Source: CAYRFE01 sp964539615
Lineage (GTDB): Bacteria > Macinerneyibacteriota > Macinerneyibacteria > Macinerneyibacteriales > CAYRFE01
DNA: 47,426 nt
Assembly (NCBI GenBank): GCA_964539615.1
Contig: CAZIJP010000004.1
Span: forward strand, 1 to 47,426
Direction of reading: 5' to 3'
Shown here: one piece after another, positions 1 to 7,943 of the stretch
How the letters are laid out: the number at the start of each line of letters is the position of its first letter
Numbering within the stretch: position 1 is the first letter of the stretch
Made by a program: the position numbers and the translations under genes
The notes under the pieces: model-generated
Seen by the model: the letters and a program-made list of their open reading frames with translations, nothing else
Told to the model about the DNA's origin: nothing
Database searches by the model: none

Positions 1-89
1 GCCCACTCCTGTAAATCACCTGCGTTGGCATTTCCTATTAACAAAAGCATCAATATTATCGAAGCAGTAAAAGACTTTACTATTCTCAT
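1..89 (-). CDS. Secreted protein, N-terminal fragment (runs off left edge)
   Basis: Only the first 29 codons are in the window. They encode a classical Sec signal peptide: basic start (MRIVK), a hydrophobic core, and a likely signal peptidase I site after ANA, giving a mature protein starting GDLQEW. The ATG overlaps the stop of the upstream TPR lipoprotein gene as ATGA, and a GAGGGGG ribosome binding site lies just upstream inside that gene, so the two are translationally coupled in one operon. The mature domain is outside the window, so the function cannot be stated beyond export to the envelope. Confidence 0.75.
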   Translation of the reverse strand, partial: MRIVKSFTASIILMLLLIGNANAGDLQEW

Positions 90-700
90 CGTGTCCCCCT
101 CAAATAATTCTGCAATTCGATCGCTTTTGCGTCACTGCCATCCAACCCAAGCGCTTTCTTGACCTGCCCCCACGCATCAAGCGCGTTCATGGCCGAACCG
201 CCTTCCGTACCGAGCGTGCGGTTCATGATATACGCCTCACACAACAGATTATGAATATCCACGGCATCTATTCCCGTGCCGTATCCGATATCAAAGGTAT
301 CGGTACCGGTTATTTTCCCGCTTAATTCCGTAATGATTCCTGTTGCATTATTTTCCTTCACATACACAAATGATAAACCAAGCGATATGGCTATCGATTG
401 GTTCGTTGTGGGTGATTTTGTCTTGGCAGTTGTGAGCTGCGTTTTAGCATCAGTAAAGTTATCCTGACGTATGCGAGTTATAGCCAAGCCGATATAGGCT
501 TCGCAATAATTGCTATCAGTGGTTATCGCATCTTGAAAAGAAGTTGCCGCACCGGTGAAATTATCGGATTCAAATTGTGTCCACCCGGTAGCACATAATT
601 CTGCTGCCGTGGGATCATCCGGTTCAGATGGCGAACCGCTCCCTCCGCCGCAAGATACCAGTATAAAAGCAAATACAACAATAAATATCAGTATACGCAT
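86..700 (-). CDS. TPR-containing lipoprotein
   Basis: A 204-residue protein with a lipoprotein signal peptide (hydrophobic residues 4-14, lipobox LVSC with Cys17) followed by a Gly/Ser/Pro-rich spacer, so it should be lipid-anchored in the envelope. Residues about 33-125 have tetratricopeptide-like helical repeats with the spacing of alternating small and aromatic residues (GWTQFESDNFTGAATSFQDA, then AYIGLAITRIRQDNFTDAK). TPR proteins act as protein-binding scaffolds; the partner is unknown. It is preceded by a perfect AGGAGGT ribosome binding site and a TTGACA promoter, and overlaps the next secreted-protein gene by 4 nt (ATGA). No enzyme motif is visible. Confidence 0.8.
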   Translation of the reverse strand: MRILIFIVVFAFILVSCGGGSGSPSEPDDPTAAELCATGWTQFESDNFTGAATSFQDAITTDSNYCEAYIGLAITRIRQDNFTDAKTQLTTAKTKSPTTNQSIAISLGLSFVYVKENNATGIITELSGKITGTDTFDIGYGTGIDAVDIHNLLCEAYIMNRTLGTEGGSAMNALDAWGQVKKALGLDGSDAKAIELQNYLRGTR

Positions 701-751
701 ACCAATAACCTCCTATTATTCCATGAACCATTTAAATATTTTTCCTTTTTG

Positions 752-780
752 AAACTAACTGGTTTACAATATCATGTCAA
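752..780 (-). promoter_or_regulatory. Sigma70-like promoter of the TPR lipoprotein operon
   Basis: On the minus strand: -35 TTGACA (780-775), 17-nt spacer, -10 TAGTTT (757-752). It lies about 50 nt upstream of the ATG and its AGGAGGT site. The -35 is consensus, the -10 weaker. Confidence 0.5.
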
Positions 781-800
781 GGTAATTCCTATTAGGGATT

Positions 801-872
801 AATCAAGAATATTTTGATTTAAATATTCATTTTATATCTCTAAATGTAATTATTGTTAAATCAAAATACTTT
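801..872. repeat. AT-rich inverted repeat cluster upstream of the TPR lipoprotein gene
   Basis: A perfect 13-bp inverted repeat, TATTTTGATTTAA at 810-822 and TTAAATCAAAATA at 856-868, separated by 33 nt; two further mismatched pairs extend it to 806/872. A third ATCAA copy (801-806) forms an overlapping inverted repeat with 814-819. The whole lies 20-95 bp upstream of the -35 box of the lipoprotein promoter. It could be a multi-site operator or simply an AT-rich structure; no coding sequence is visible between 701 and 989. Confidence 0.5.
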
Positions 873-938
873 AATAACGCTTATCACTCATTATCATACG
901 TTTATGTCGTTTTTCGATTTCTATTGTGTTTGATATTT

Positions 939-966
939 AAAAAAAAGGACGCCGCAAGGCGCCCTT
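939..966 (-). terminator. Rho-independent terminator of slyD
   Basis: Read on the minus strand, a 9-bp stem (AAGGGCGCC with GGCGTCCTT, one G-T pair) with a TTGC tetraloop is followed by eight T residues. It starts 24 nt after the slyD stop. Confidence 0.9.
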
Positions 967-989
967 ATTTATTTTGAAAGAGAATCTAA

Positions 990-1535
990 TTATTTACCGC
1001 AACCGCAGCTTCCTTCGCCGCATGAGTCGTCTTCGCAACCGCACTCTTCTTCGTCGCCGCAACCGCAGCCGCAGCCGTGATCGTTCATTGCTTCGAGTTC
1101 TTCAGCTGTTGCCTCGCGTACACCGCGAACGGTCACATCAAAATTGAGTGTTTCACCTGCAAGCGGATGATTGCCGTCGGCAACGATCTGGTCGCCCTCG
1201 ATCTTCAATATACGCATGATCTGAGCGCCGCCGTGCATCGGTATCTGGAATTCCATACCGGGCTGAAGTTCTTCAGGATTTTGAAAACGCTCTTTCGGGA
1301 TATTGATGATCATTTCTTCGTTACGCTCGCCGTATGCTTTTTCAGGCGGGATAGCCACTTTCAGCGTATCGCCCTCTTTTTTGCCTTCAAGCGCTTCTTC
1401 AAGACCGGGGATAATGCTTCCTGTCCCGTGAATATACGCAAAGGGGTCATTGCCGTTCGATGTATCGAGCACGGTGCCATTATTATCGGTAAGCGTGTAA
1501 TCCATGGTCACCATTTTGTTTTGTGATATCGTCAT
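990..1535 (-). CDS. slyD: FKBP-type peptidyl-prolyl cis-trans isomerase SlyD
   Basis: A 181-residue cytoplasmic prolyl isomerase and metallochaperone. Residues 1-70 carry the split FKBP domain (VTMDYTLTDNNGTVLDTS, then GSIIPGLEEALEGKKEGD) with the insert-in-flap (IF) chaperone domain between about 70 and 125, the SlyD arrangement. The tail from about residue 153 is rich in Cys, His, Asp and Glu (HGCGCGCGDEEECGC and following), the hallmark metal-binding tail that in Escherichia coli delivers nickel to hydrogenase maturation. The ATG has an AAAGGA ribosome binding site. It is monocistronic, with its own promoter and a strong terminator. Which metal it carries here is not shown; no hydrogenase genes are in the window. 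Confidence 0.93.
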   Translation of the reverse strand: MTISQNKMVTMDYTLTDNNGTVLDTSNGNDPFAYIHGTGSIIPGLEEALEGKKEGDTLKVAIPPEKAYGERNEEMIINIPKERFQNPEELQPGMEFQIPMHGGAQIMRILKIEGDQIVADGNHPLAGETLNFDVTVRGVREATAEELEAMNDHGCGCGCGDEEECGCEDDSCGEGSCGCGK

Positions 1536-1602
1536 TTCGGGTTCCTTTCTCCGGTATGACCGGGGATGTGAGATAATTTTTATCTACCTTTTCGGCTGAG
1601 GC

Positions 1603-1631
1603 AGTGTAGCAAAAAGAAATAACGGTGTAAA
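1603..1631 (-). promoter_or_regulatory. Promoter of slyD
   Basis: Minus strand: -35 TTTACA (631-626 of the second kilobase, i.e. 1631-1626), 17-nt spacer, -10 TACACT (1608-1603), giving an about 60-nt leader before the slyD ATG. The -35 lies just past the stop of the DUF2798 gene. Confidence 0.5.
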
Positions 1632-1634
1632 CCT

Positions 1635-1862
1635 TTATTTGAACACTTTTTCAATGTTTTTTCTGATTACTGGTATAATAATGAGCGATACGGGCAACGC
1701 CACGGCAAAACCGATAACAAAAGCCCTTATCCAAGCAATGAAAAACCGTTGTGTAAAACCAATATTGACAACTGTCATCACAAAAGACATGCATGATGAC
1801 ATAAACAACGATACGGCGATTCCGAATACAAGCGTATAATATTTTCGAGAGATTTTTTTCAT
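1635..1862 (-). CDS. Small two-helix membrane protein, DUF2798 family
   Basis: A 75-residue protein with two membrane segments (about residues 10-32 and 44-66) and basic ends. The pattern of a first helix with FGIAVSLFMSSCMSFVMT, a short linker with an aromatic-Trp pair and a second helix ending in Pro-Val-Arg fits the DUF2798 family of unknown function. It begins 4 nt after the tamB stop, so it is probably the last gene of the rpmB-tamA-tamB transcript; no clear ribosome binding site precedes it, which suggests re-initiation. Function is unknown. Confidence 0.75.
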   Translation of the reverse strand: MKKISRKYYTLVFGIAVSLFMSSCMSFVMTVVNIGFTQRFFIAWIRAFVIGFAVALPVSLIIIPVIRKNIEKVFK

Positions 1863-1866
1863 TACG

Positions 1867-4800
1867 TCAATATTTGAATTTTAGTTTCATATCTACATTG
1901 TATTTCATCTCGCCCTTTTCTTCTTCGGCACCGGTCTCAAGCGAGAGATTATTGTTGATATAATAGATGACGTTGAAGCGTTGATTCTGACCCTTCACCA
2001 TTTCATTGCGGTAGACCACATAAAAGGAATTGCCGAGATATTTCCCAACCTCCACATCGAGATAACGGTCCTTGTCACTTAGTAAATTTCCTCGTACGTT
2101 GAGCGTGTCCAAAACGGAGCTGCGTTTGAGCGGTTTCAGCAATCGCTGTTGTAGATAGAACGTGGCCCATTCGCCGGCCTTCTCATTCATAAAGCTGGTG
2201 TTTTCCAATTCATTCATCGGCCGATTGAAGGTTAGGAGCGCTAGCAGATCATTCTGCGTCAACGACGGATCATCGCTGGTCAAGGTGATCTTCGGTTCAG
2301 CGAGCGACCCCGTCACATAGAGTCTTATCTTTTTACGTCCCAAGTAAAAGACCTCGGTCTCGCCTTGGATATTGAGGTCGGGCGTAATATCGTCCGGGTT
2401 GGTGAATATCAATTGCCCGTTGACCACATTGAACGGCACATCAAGGAAATAGAATGTTCCTTTAAGCGACTGCATGGTGCCTGATAAGACCGTCTTATCT
2501 TCAAGATAAATTTTTTTAAGCGTAAAATCGACGCCGAATTCTATGTTTACGGAATCATTGCGCCACCATATATTATTTTCACCTTGCAAGTGAATGTTCA
2601 TATTCAAGCCTGACAGATTTTTCCGCCCGCTCTTTGAAAACGCGCTGAACGGAGCATTCCAAATTCCGCTGTCTACCGTGATGTCGCCCTGAAGGATCTC
2701 GTCATGGCCTTTCCCGATTATCTCAACGGTACCGTTGGCAAATCCGCTGAAATACCACAGATTCGGTACGTATAAACCTGAGAAAACAATCTTGAGATTG
2801 AGCGTCCGGTCATTGATGATATCGCTTATTGTGCCGCTCAGTCGTACTTTTCCGCGTTCATTCGCAATACCGTCTATGTATTCGATGGTCAGGTCGTTGT
2901 CAACGACCGTTGCATGACCGCTCATTCGTTCCACCACGGCGTTGCCTATCGCAAACACGATCAGTTGTGTATCGAACAAGTGTACATCGGCATTCAGCTT
3001 GATATCTTTCCCGTATACGAAGTCGATCGGCCCGCGGAAATACCCCTCGGTCACCGATACGTCGGTGGTTGCGAAGTTAGCTAAAAATGATGCATACATT
3101 TTTGTGATCGTTCCGTGAATGCGGAAACTGTTGAAAACCGGCTTGCCGCGAAGATCGATATCTGCAGTGCCCGTTAATATGTTTTTTTCCTTATCTACGA
3201 CAAACGATACTTCATCGATGCGGTAATGATCGGTATCATACGCGGCACGAACGGTAAAATCATCGATCCGAGTTTGTGAAAAATTATTATATACCATAAT
3301 AAAATACGGCATATGCAACGAGAGCGATGATTTGACAACGCCGTCATCACGTGAAAAATCGGCATTCACTGCGATCTGCCCCTCGACATCGGGGAAAATT
3401 TCTTTATACCGATTTATTTGAGCAATGTCGATCATACCGTTTACCGTAGCTTGCACCGAGTTCTTCGATCGGTCGGCATGAAATGACGCATTAAGATCGC
3501 TTGCACCGTCGGTCAAATGCAATCCGCTGACGGAAGAGATTTGTTCGCCAAAGAGGACAGATGCGGCCGTGCACCGTACAGCCCATTTTTTTATTTTCCA
3601 CGTGACCGAAGCATCGGAAGATAGCCAAGCTTTATCCTGAGCCGACCTGTTTGCGGTAAATGCGGCAGCAATGCTGTGGTCATCATTAAACGTCATATCG
3701 CATTGTTTCAAAACTATCGTATCGGAGGAAAATTCACCGCTTACCTTTCCGAATTTAATCGCCGGCAAACCCTTTACGGAAGCGTCGTTGACGAACAGTG
3801 AAACCGAGCCGTTCTTAGCGCCGAGTGAGAGCGAAGCGAACAGCTTTGTTACTGATACGGGGCCGTATTTCACTGAGTATGTTGTAAGAAGCCCCGATCC
3901 CGATATTCCCGAAGCATCCTTGTTGAGAACGCCTTTGAAATCAGCCGATCCGGTCACTTGAAACCCGGGTGAAAGCATTTCTATCGGAAGACGGTTGGTA
4001 TTCAATGAAAACGAAAAATATTTACCGTACAATGAACCCTCGGCATCTATGCTGCCTTCTCCGGTCTTCAGATACATCGATTCTATCGTCAATAATTTTT
4101 TATCTTTAACAACTTTCACGTTCCCGTTGGAAAGCACTGTGGATTGACAACGCCCTGCAATTTCAGAAACGTTCAGTGTTCCACTGAAATCATCCCATTT
4201 CGCGCCGTTCCCGGAAAATTCGACATTCGCATTGATATCAGTATTGTAAGGGCCGGCCATGACATCGGCAATATTGAAATGTTCGATCACAAATTTACCA
4301 TCTACGGCAGGCACTCCGGTCAATGTAGATGCGATATATCCTTTGAAAACGGTTGTCTTTGATGTTAATACTATATCGTGAACGGACAAACGTCCATCAC
4401 CGAATTTGAATCGATATCTGCCGTTGTTTATAATAAATTGGTTATATCTGCCGCCTTCGATCATCACAGACCCATCGATCACAGGCAACTTGCCTTTTCC
4501 GGTAATTCGGGAATAAACGCTAACCGAGCCTTCAGCGGCTCCGCCGCTCACATCACTGATCTGCAATTTATCGATCACAACATTACCTGAATATAAGCCC
4601 GCCTCACGTTGAGCATGAACCGACAACTCAGATGTCCCAAACATCGCTTCAAGATCGACTTTTAGAAGTTGTTTTGATTGTTCGAAGTGTGTTGAAGAAA
4701 TGGTTAGCGGTATTTTTTTCTGTCCGTATACGGCCATGCCCTTTAAATCGTCACACCGCGCTGAAAAATAATCCTGCGAGTAATTGAATCCGAATTTAGA

Positions 4801-5271
4801 CGAATCGATACGTATAAATCTGTTCTCATCCATCGCAAAATAAACACGTTTCAAAATGATCGAATCAGCGCTTACCGATACTGCGTTATTTTTCTTCGTG
4901 TCATTCTTTGAGGTAAATTGCTTACCGAATTCAATTATATCCGCTTGCGTAAGCATGGCATCTTCTATCTTGATCTCACTGATCCTGGCATCGCCGGTAA
5001 GGATAAGTACGACAGGATCGATACTGATCGACACGGTACCGATCATACTTTTTTCACCGATTGCAATATGCTGTGCTTTTACGGTAAAGGGAAATCGATA
5101 TGAAAAGTTTATGATATCGGTATTCAGCGATAGCTCGGTGTTGATACTTTTTATTATCGTGCGCACGATATACTGGTCAAGTTTTGCAAAAAGAACGAAC
5201 TGGTAAAGAAAGAACACAACGATGGCGGTCATAAAAAGATCAAACAAAATGGTCTGCAGTAATTTTTTCAT
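1867..5271 (-). CDS. tamB: Translocation and assembly module protein TamB (DUF490)
   Basis: A 1134-residue inner-membrane-anchored periplasmic protein. One N-terminal membrane helix (about residues 8-28) is followed by a very long region of repeating beta-strands typical of the AsmA/TamB bridge-like fold, and the last 300 or so residues form the conserved DUF490 domain (LKGTFYFLDVPFNVVNGQL, then TFNRPMNELE and FYLQQRLLKPL). TamB pairs with the outer-membrane TamA and spans the periplasm, with roles in outer-membrane protein insertion and phospholipid transport. Its gene starts 2 nt after the tamA stop, matching the classical tamA-tamB operon. The length is a little below proteobacterial TamB (about 1250). 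Confidence 0.92.
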   Translation of the reverse strand: MKKLLQTILFDLFMTAIVVFFLYQFVLFAKLDQYIVRTIIKSINTELSLNTDIINFSYRFPFTVKAQHIAIGEKSMIGTVSISIDPVVLILTGDARISEIKIEDAMLTQADIIEFGKQFTSKNDTKKNNAVSVSADSIILKRVYFAMDENRFIRIDSSKFGFNYSQDYFSARCDDLKGMAVYGQKKIPLTISSTHFEQSKQLLKVDLEAMFGTSELSVHAQREAGLYSGNVVIDKLQISDVSGGAAEGSVSVYSRITGKGKLPVIDGSVMIEGGRYNQFIINNGRYRFKFGDGRLSVHDIVLTSKTTVFKGYIASTLTGVPAVDGKFVIEHFNIADVMAGPYNTDINANVEFSGNGAKWDDFSGTLNVSEIAGRCQSTVLSNGNVKVVKDKKLLTIESMYLKTGEGSIDAEGSLYGKYFSFSLNTNRLPIEMLSPGFQVTGSADFKGVLNKDASGISGSGLLTTYSVKYGPVSVTKLFASLSLGAKNGSVSLFVNDASVKGLPAIKFGKVSGEFSSDTIVLKQCDMTFNDDHSIAAAFTANRSAQDKAWLSSDASVTWKIKKWAVRCTAASVLFGEQISSVSGLHLTDGASDLNASFHADRSKNSVQATVNGMIDIAQINRYKEIFPDVEGQIAVNADFSRDDGVVKSSLSLHMPYFIMVYNNFSQTRIDDFTVRAAYDTDHYRIDEVSFVVDKEKNILTGTADIDLRGKPVFNSFRIHGTITKMYASFLANFATTDVSVTEGYFRGPIDFVYGKDIKLNADVHLFDTQLIVFAIGNAVVERMSGHATVVDNDLTIEYIDGIANERGKVRLSGTISDIINDRTLNLKIVFSGLYVPNLWYFSGFANGTVEIIGKGHDEILQGDITVDSGIWNAPFSAFSKSGRKNLSGLNMNIHLQGENNIWWRNDSVNIEFGVDFTLKKIYLEDKTVLSGTMQSLKGTFYFLDVPFNVVNGQLIFTNPDDITPDLNIQGETEVFYLGRKKIRLYVTGSLAEPKITLTSDDPSLTQNDLLALLTFNRPMNELENTSFMNEKAGEWATFYLQQRLLKPLKRSSVLDTLNVRGNLLSDKDRYLDVEVGKYLGNSFYVVYRNEMVKGQNQRFNVIYYINNNLSLETGAEEEKGEMKYNVDMKLKFKY

Positions 5272-5273
5272 GA

Positions 5274-7031
5274 TCAGAAGACCTGACCGATGGCAAAATG
5301 AAATTGATATTCTCTGCCGATCAATCGGTAGGCATAATCAGCACGTACAATGATGAACGGTAACACATAACGGATACCTGCCCCGGCACCGTATTTGACG
5401 TTATCAGCCGACAGTTGTTCGTCTTGCATCAATCCGAATCCGGCATCCAAAAATATTTCACCCCACCAGTCGCCGTAGAGCTTAATCCGCTCTTCCTTAT
5501 TCACATAGAAAACCGTGTAAAACTCGCTGCCGATACCGGCGTAATCATATCCCCGGATATCATACGCCCCACCTAAAGAGAACAATTCATCGACCGGCAC
5601 GGATAATGTATTTCCCAAGGGAGACATGCCTTTATACTGAGCATGAAAAACCGACACGACCCGATGGTCATAGATGTTTTTATACAGCGATGTTTCGATC
5701 ATTGTTTGAAAATACTGCCAGTTGCCGCCAAGAAATCCGCCGACAAGTTTGCCGTATACGCTGAAATACATGCTGTCATCTACCGGGTGCATTTTGTTTT
5801 TTATAGTATCACAATAGGGATTTAGAAATAAGGCATTGGACGTAAGCCATGAATCCAATGGAATATCCTCATCTTCGCTGATATCATTGGTTAATCGGTC
5901 ATACGATGTTATTGACTTTTCAAACCCGCCGATCATAAAAACATTTTTGAAGAATTCTTTTTTTAATGATGCGGTCAGTTTTACCGAAAGCAATCCGTAT
6001 TTTTCCTGTTTTTCATTCTCGGTCAACAGAGAACCGTCAAATGTCACGCGTTTTCCGAGAAGCCATTGCTTTTGTGCCGTAATGCCCAATGATAATTTAT
6101 AATTATCGTTCTTGAAATCTACTTCGTTTTTATTTACGAGAGAAACCTTTGTGAGAAACCCCATAAAATTCATATTGCCCCACTCAACACCGAAACGTCC
6201 GGTAGCGGGTGACGTGAAACCGAAATCAAATCCGATCCACTTGAACTTATCTTCCTTAACATCAACGATCGTATCGACCGCGCCGTTGGAATCGATCAAT
6301 TTTATATTAACATCGGAAAAGACCGAAAGTTTATATAATCGTTCCTGAAATTCAACCACCTCGGATTTTACAAAAAGATCACCGGTTGCATAATCGGCTT
6401 CGCGCGTAATGAAATTTCGCGGGATGACCACATTACCGTTCACAAAAATGTTCCCGAATGTAAATGACGTTCCTTCTGCCACATCAACGGTCAGCGTAAC
6501 CGCATATTGTTCTGATATTGCCCGAATGATCGTAACAGTCGGCTTAAAATATCCTTTTTCTTGTAATGCGGTGATGATCCTTATACGTATCGTATCTTCA
6601 ACGGAAATGCTCCAGCGTTCATTCTTATATGCTTTTATAATTGGCGAAAAATCTGTCGTTGATCCGTCCAGTGAGATATCGGTGATCATTTGCGGCTTAC
6701 CTTCACGGATCGTTATGAGCAAATGCACCTTATTCGTTTCCGTAATCTCATAACTGCCTTCAACAAAGGCTTCGGGAAATCCGTTATGTTGATAGAGTAT
6801 TTTGATCGCATCGATATCAGAATAATAGATGTACGAATAAAAAAGGGATTCTTCCCGCATCTTGAGTACTGATAGTATCTCTTTTTGGGGAAGAATCGAA
6901 TTACCTTTTACGGTTATTTTATCGACGATAAGTGATTGCGCCGAAATGAATGGTGCACAAATGCTAAGAACCAACAGAAGCAGAAGGCTTATAAACCTAA
7001 TGTTTTCCCCGCTTTTATGCATTTTGTACAA
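5274..7031 (-). CDS. tamA: Outer membrane assembly factor TamA (Omp85/BamA superfamily)
   Basis: A 585-residue Omp85 protein. A signal peptide (cleavage near SAQS, residue 32) is followed by three POTRA modules (about 33-108, 110-185 and 188-262; the third begins FTFGNIFVNGNVVIPRNF) and a 16-strand barrel. The barrel carries the lid-loop motif as GGAYDIRGYDYAGIG and ends in a C-terminal Phe, as expected for an outer-membrane protein. Three POTRAs, the short length and the tamB neighbour favour TamA over BamA. The gene overlaps the 3' end of rpmB by 43 nt: the best-spaced ribosome binding site (AAAAAGG) serves a TTG start at 7031; an in-frame ATG at 7022 is the alternative. Confidence 0.88.
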   Translation of the reverse strand: MYKMHKSGENIRFISLLLLLVLSICAPFISAQSLIVDKITVKGNSILPQKEILSVLKMREESLFYSYIYYSDIDAIKILYQHNGFPEAFVEGSYEITETNKVHLLITIREGKPQMITDISLDGSTTDFSPIIKAYKNERWSISVEDTIRIRIITALQEKGYFKPTVTIIRAISEQYAVTLTVDVAEGTSFTFGNIFVNGNVVIPRNFITREADYATGDLFVKSEVVEFQERLYKLSVFSDVNIKLIDSNGAVDTIVDVKEDKFKWIGFDFGFTSPATGRFGVEWGNMNFMGFLTKVSLVNKNEVDFKNDNYKLSLGITAQKQWLLGKRVTFDGSLLTENEKQEKYGLLSVKLTASLKKEFFKNVFMIGGFEKSITSYDRLTNDISEDEDIPLDSWLTSNALFLNPYCDTIKNKMHPVDDSMYFSVYGKLVGGFLGGNWQYFQTMIETSLYKNIYDHRVVSVFHAQYKGMSPLGNTLSVPVDELFSLGGAYDIRGYDYAGIGSEFYTVFYVNKEERIKLYGDWWGEIFLDAGFGLMQDEQLSADNVKYGAGAGIRYVLPFIIVRADYAYRLIGREYQFHFAIGQVF

Positions 7032-7177
7032 ACATATACCTTTTTTACTTCGCCGTATACATCCAGCGTTACTTTCTGCAGGTTAGGCTCAAAACGTCTG
7101 CGGGTCTTGTTCTCCGCATGGCTTACGCGGTTGCCCCAGAGCGTCATTTTCCCGCAATAATGGCATATCTTGCTCAT
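6989..7177 (-). CDS. rpmB: 50S ribosomal protein L28
   Basis: A 62-residue large-subunit ribosomal protein beginning MSKICHYCGK and carrying the zinc-binding form of L28 with two CxxC pairs (CHYC near the start and CTKC near the end), plus the conserved NRVSHAENKTRRRFEPNL segment that contacts 23S rRNA. The start at 7177 is fixed by an AAGGAGGG ribosome binding site; the frame stays open upstream but that part is not L28-like. It has its own promoter and leads the tamA-tamB-DUF2798 gene string, an unusual partner set for L28. Confidence 0.95.
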   Translation of the reverse strand: MSKICHYCGKMTLWGNRVSHAENKTRRRFEPNLQKVTLDVYGEVKKVYVCTKCIKAGKTLGL

Positions 7178-7201
7178 GCTATCCCTCCTTGATGTGCCGA
7201 G

Positions 7202-7229
7202 ATGATAGCATATTTTTTCGCTGATGCAA
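7202..7229 (-). promoter_or_regulatory. Promoter of rpmB-tamAB
   Basis: Minus strand: -35 TTGCAT (7229-7224), 16-nt spacer, -10 TATCAT (7207-7202), about 25 nt from the rpmB ATG. Confidence 0.5.
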
Positions 7230-7363
7230 GCGAAAAACACAGGATACGCCTGCAAAAAGAGTTACTGCCTCTCCTGCTGCCTTATATGAAACAATTCTGA
7301 TACATAATCGTTCCGAAAAACATCCGATCAACAGCTCTATATGCTGCATTTTATCATTGACAA

Positions 7364-7933
7364 CTATGCATGCCGCGTAAAGACCTTCATGTTTTTTTCC
7401 AGAACGTGCCCGCTCAGTAAATCGGAGAGCGCTTGTTCGTAATGACGCCGTTCGATACCGGCTATGACGTTGTTTTTACATAAATATCCCAGCAGAACAA
7501 CATTTTGCATTCTTGTATCTTCCAATTGCTCGTCAAAAACACGATGAAGAGTTATGTTTTTTTCAACGGCTTTTTTTTCAAGCGCATCAATTTCCTGTTT
7601 GGCAGTCCTCCCCAAACGAACAGACAACGGTTGCCATATAGCGTCGTAGTATACAGCCGAACCTCCGATTTTGGAATAAGAAATCATTCCCCGCATAGCC
7701 TCGTGACGTTCAAGTGCGATCACACAATCTGCATGCCCCGGCTGCACTAGCGGAGAAAAGAGTTCCTCGCCGATACGTAAATGCGACTCGACCGTTCCGC
7801 CGCGCTGTGCAAGGCCGTGCGTATCCACTCCCCGCACAGGTAACCCCGCAAGATCTGCCGCGCGGATCAGCACCTCGCTCAACAAACCGATCCCTTGTCC
7901 TCCGACACCTATCATATAAATATTCATCATCAT
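7364..7933 (-). CDS. iorB: Indolepyruvate:ferredoxin oxidoreductase, beta subunit
   Basis: A 189-residue subunit of the TPP-dependent 2-oxoacid:ferredoxin oxidoreductase family (pyruvate ferredoxin/flavodoxin oxidoreductase gamma-type domain). The N-terminus has the conserved GVGGQGIGLLSEVL loop, then GVDTHGLAQRGGTVESHLRIG, which contributes to the CoA-binding side of the active site. With IorA it decarboxylates arylpyruvates made by transamination of Trp, Phe and Tyr to aryl-acetyl-CoA, reducing ferredoxin. The gene follows iorA by 10 nt with its AGGAAG ribosome binding site inside the iorA end, so the two are co-expressed. The region after its stop (7178-7363) shows only the rpmB promoter. 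Confidence 0.9.
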   Translation of the reverse strand: MMMNIYMIGVGGQGIGLLSEVLIRAADLAGLPVRGVDTHGLAQRGGTVESHLRIGEELFSPLVQPGHADCVIALERHEAMRGMISYSKIGGSAVYYDAIWQPLSVRLGRTAKQEIDALEKKAVEKNITLHRVFDEQLEDTRMQNVVLLGYLCKNNVIAGIERRHYEQALSDLLSGHVLEKNMKVFTRHA

Positions 7934-7943
7934 ATCTGCTTCC

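Noticed and set aside
1077..1526. Plus-strand frame of 149 codons
   Set aside because: Shadow of slyD on the opposite strand.
7213..7237. Hairpin (TTTTCGC with GCGAAAA) upstream of rpmB as terminator of iorB
   Set aside because: No T-tract follows on either strand, and it overlaps the -35 box of the rpmB promoter; likely coincidence.
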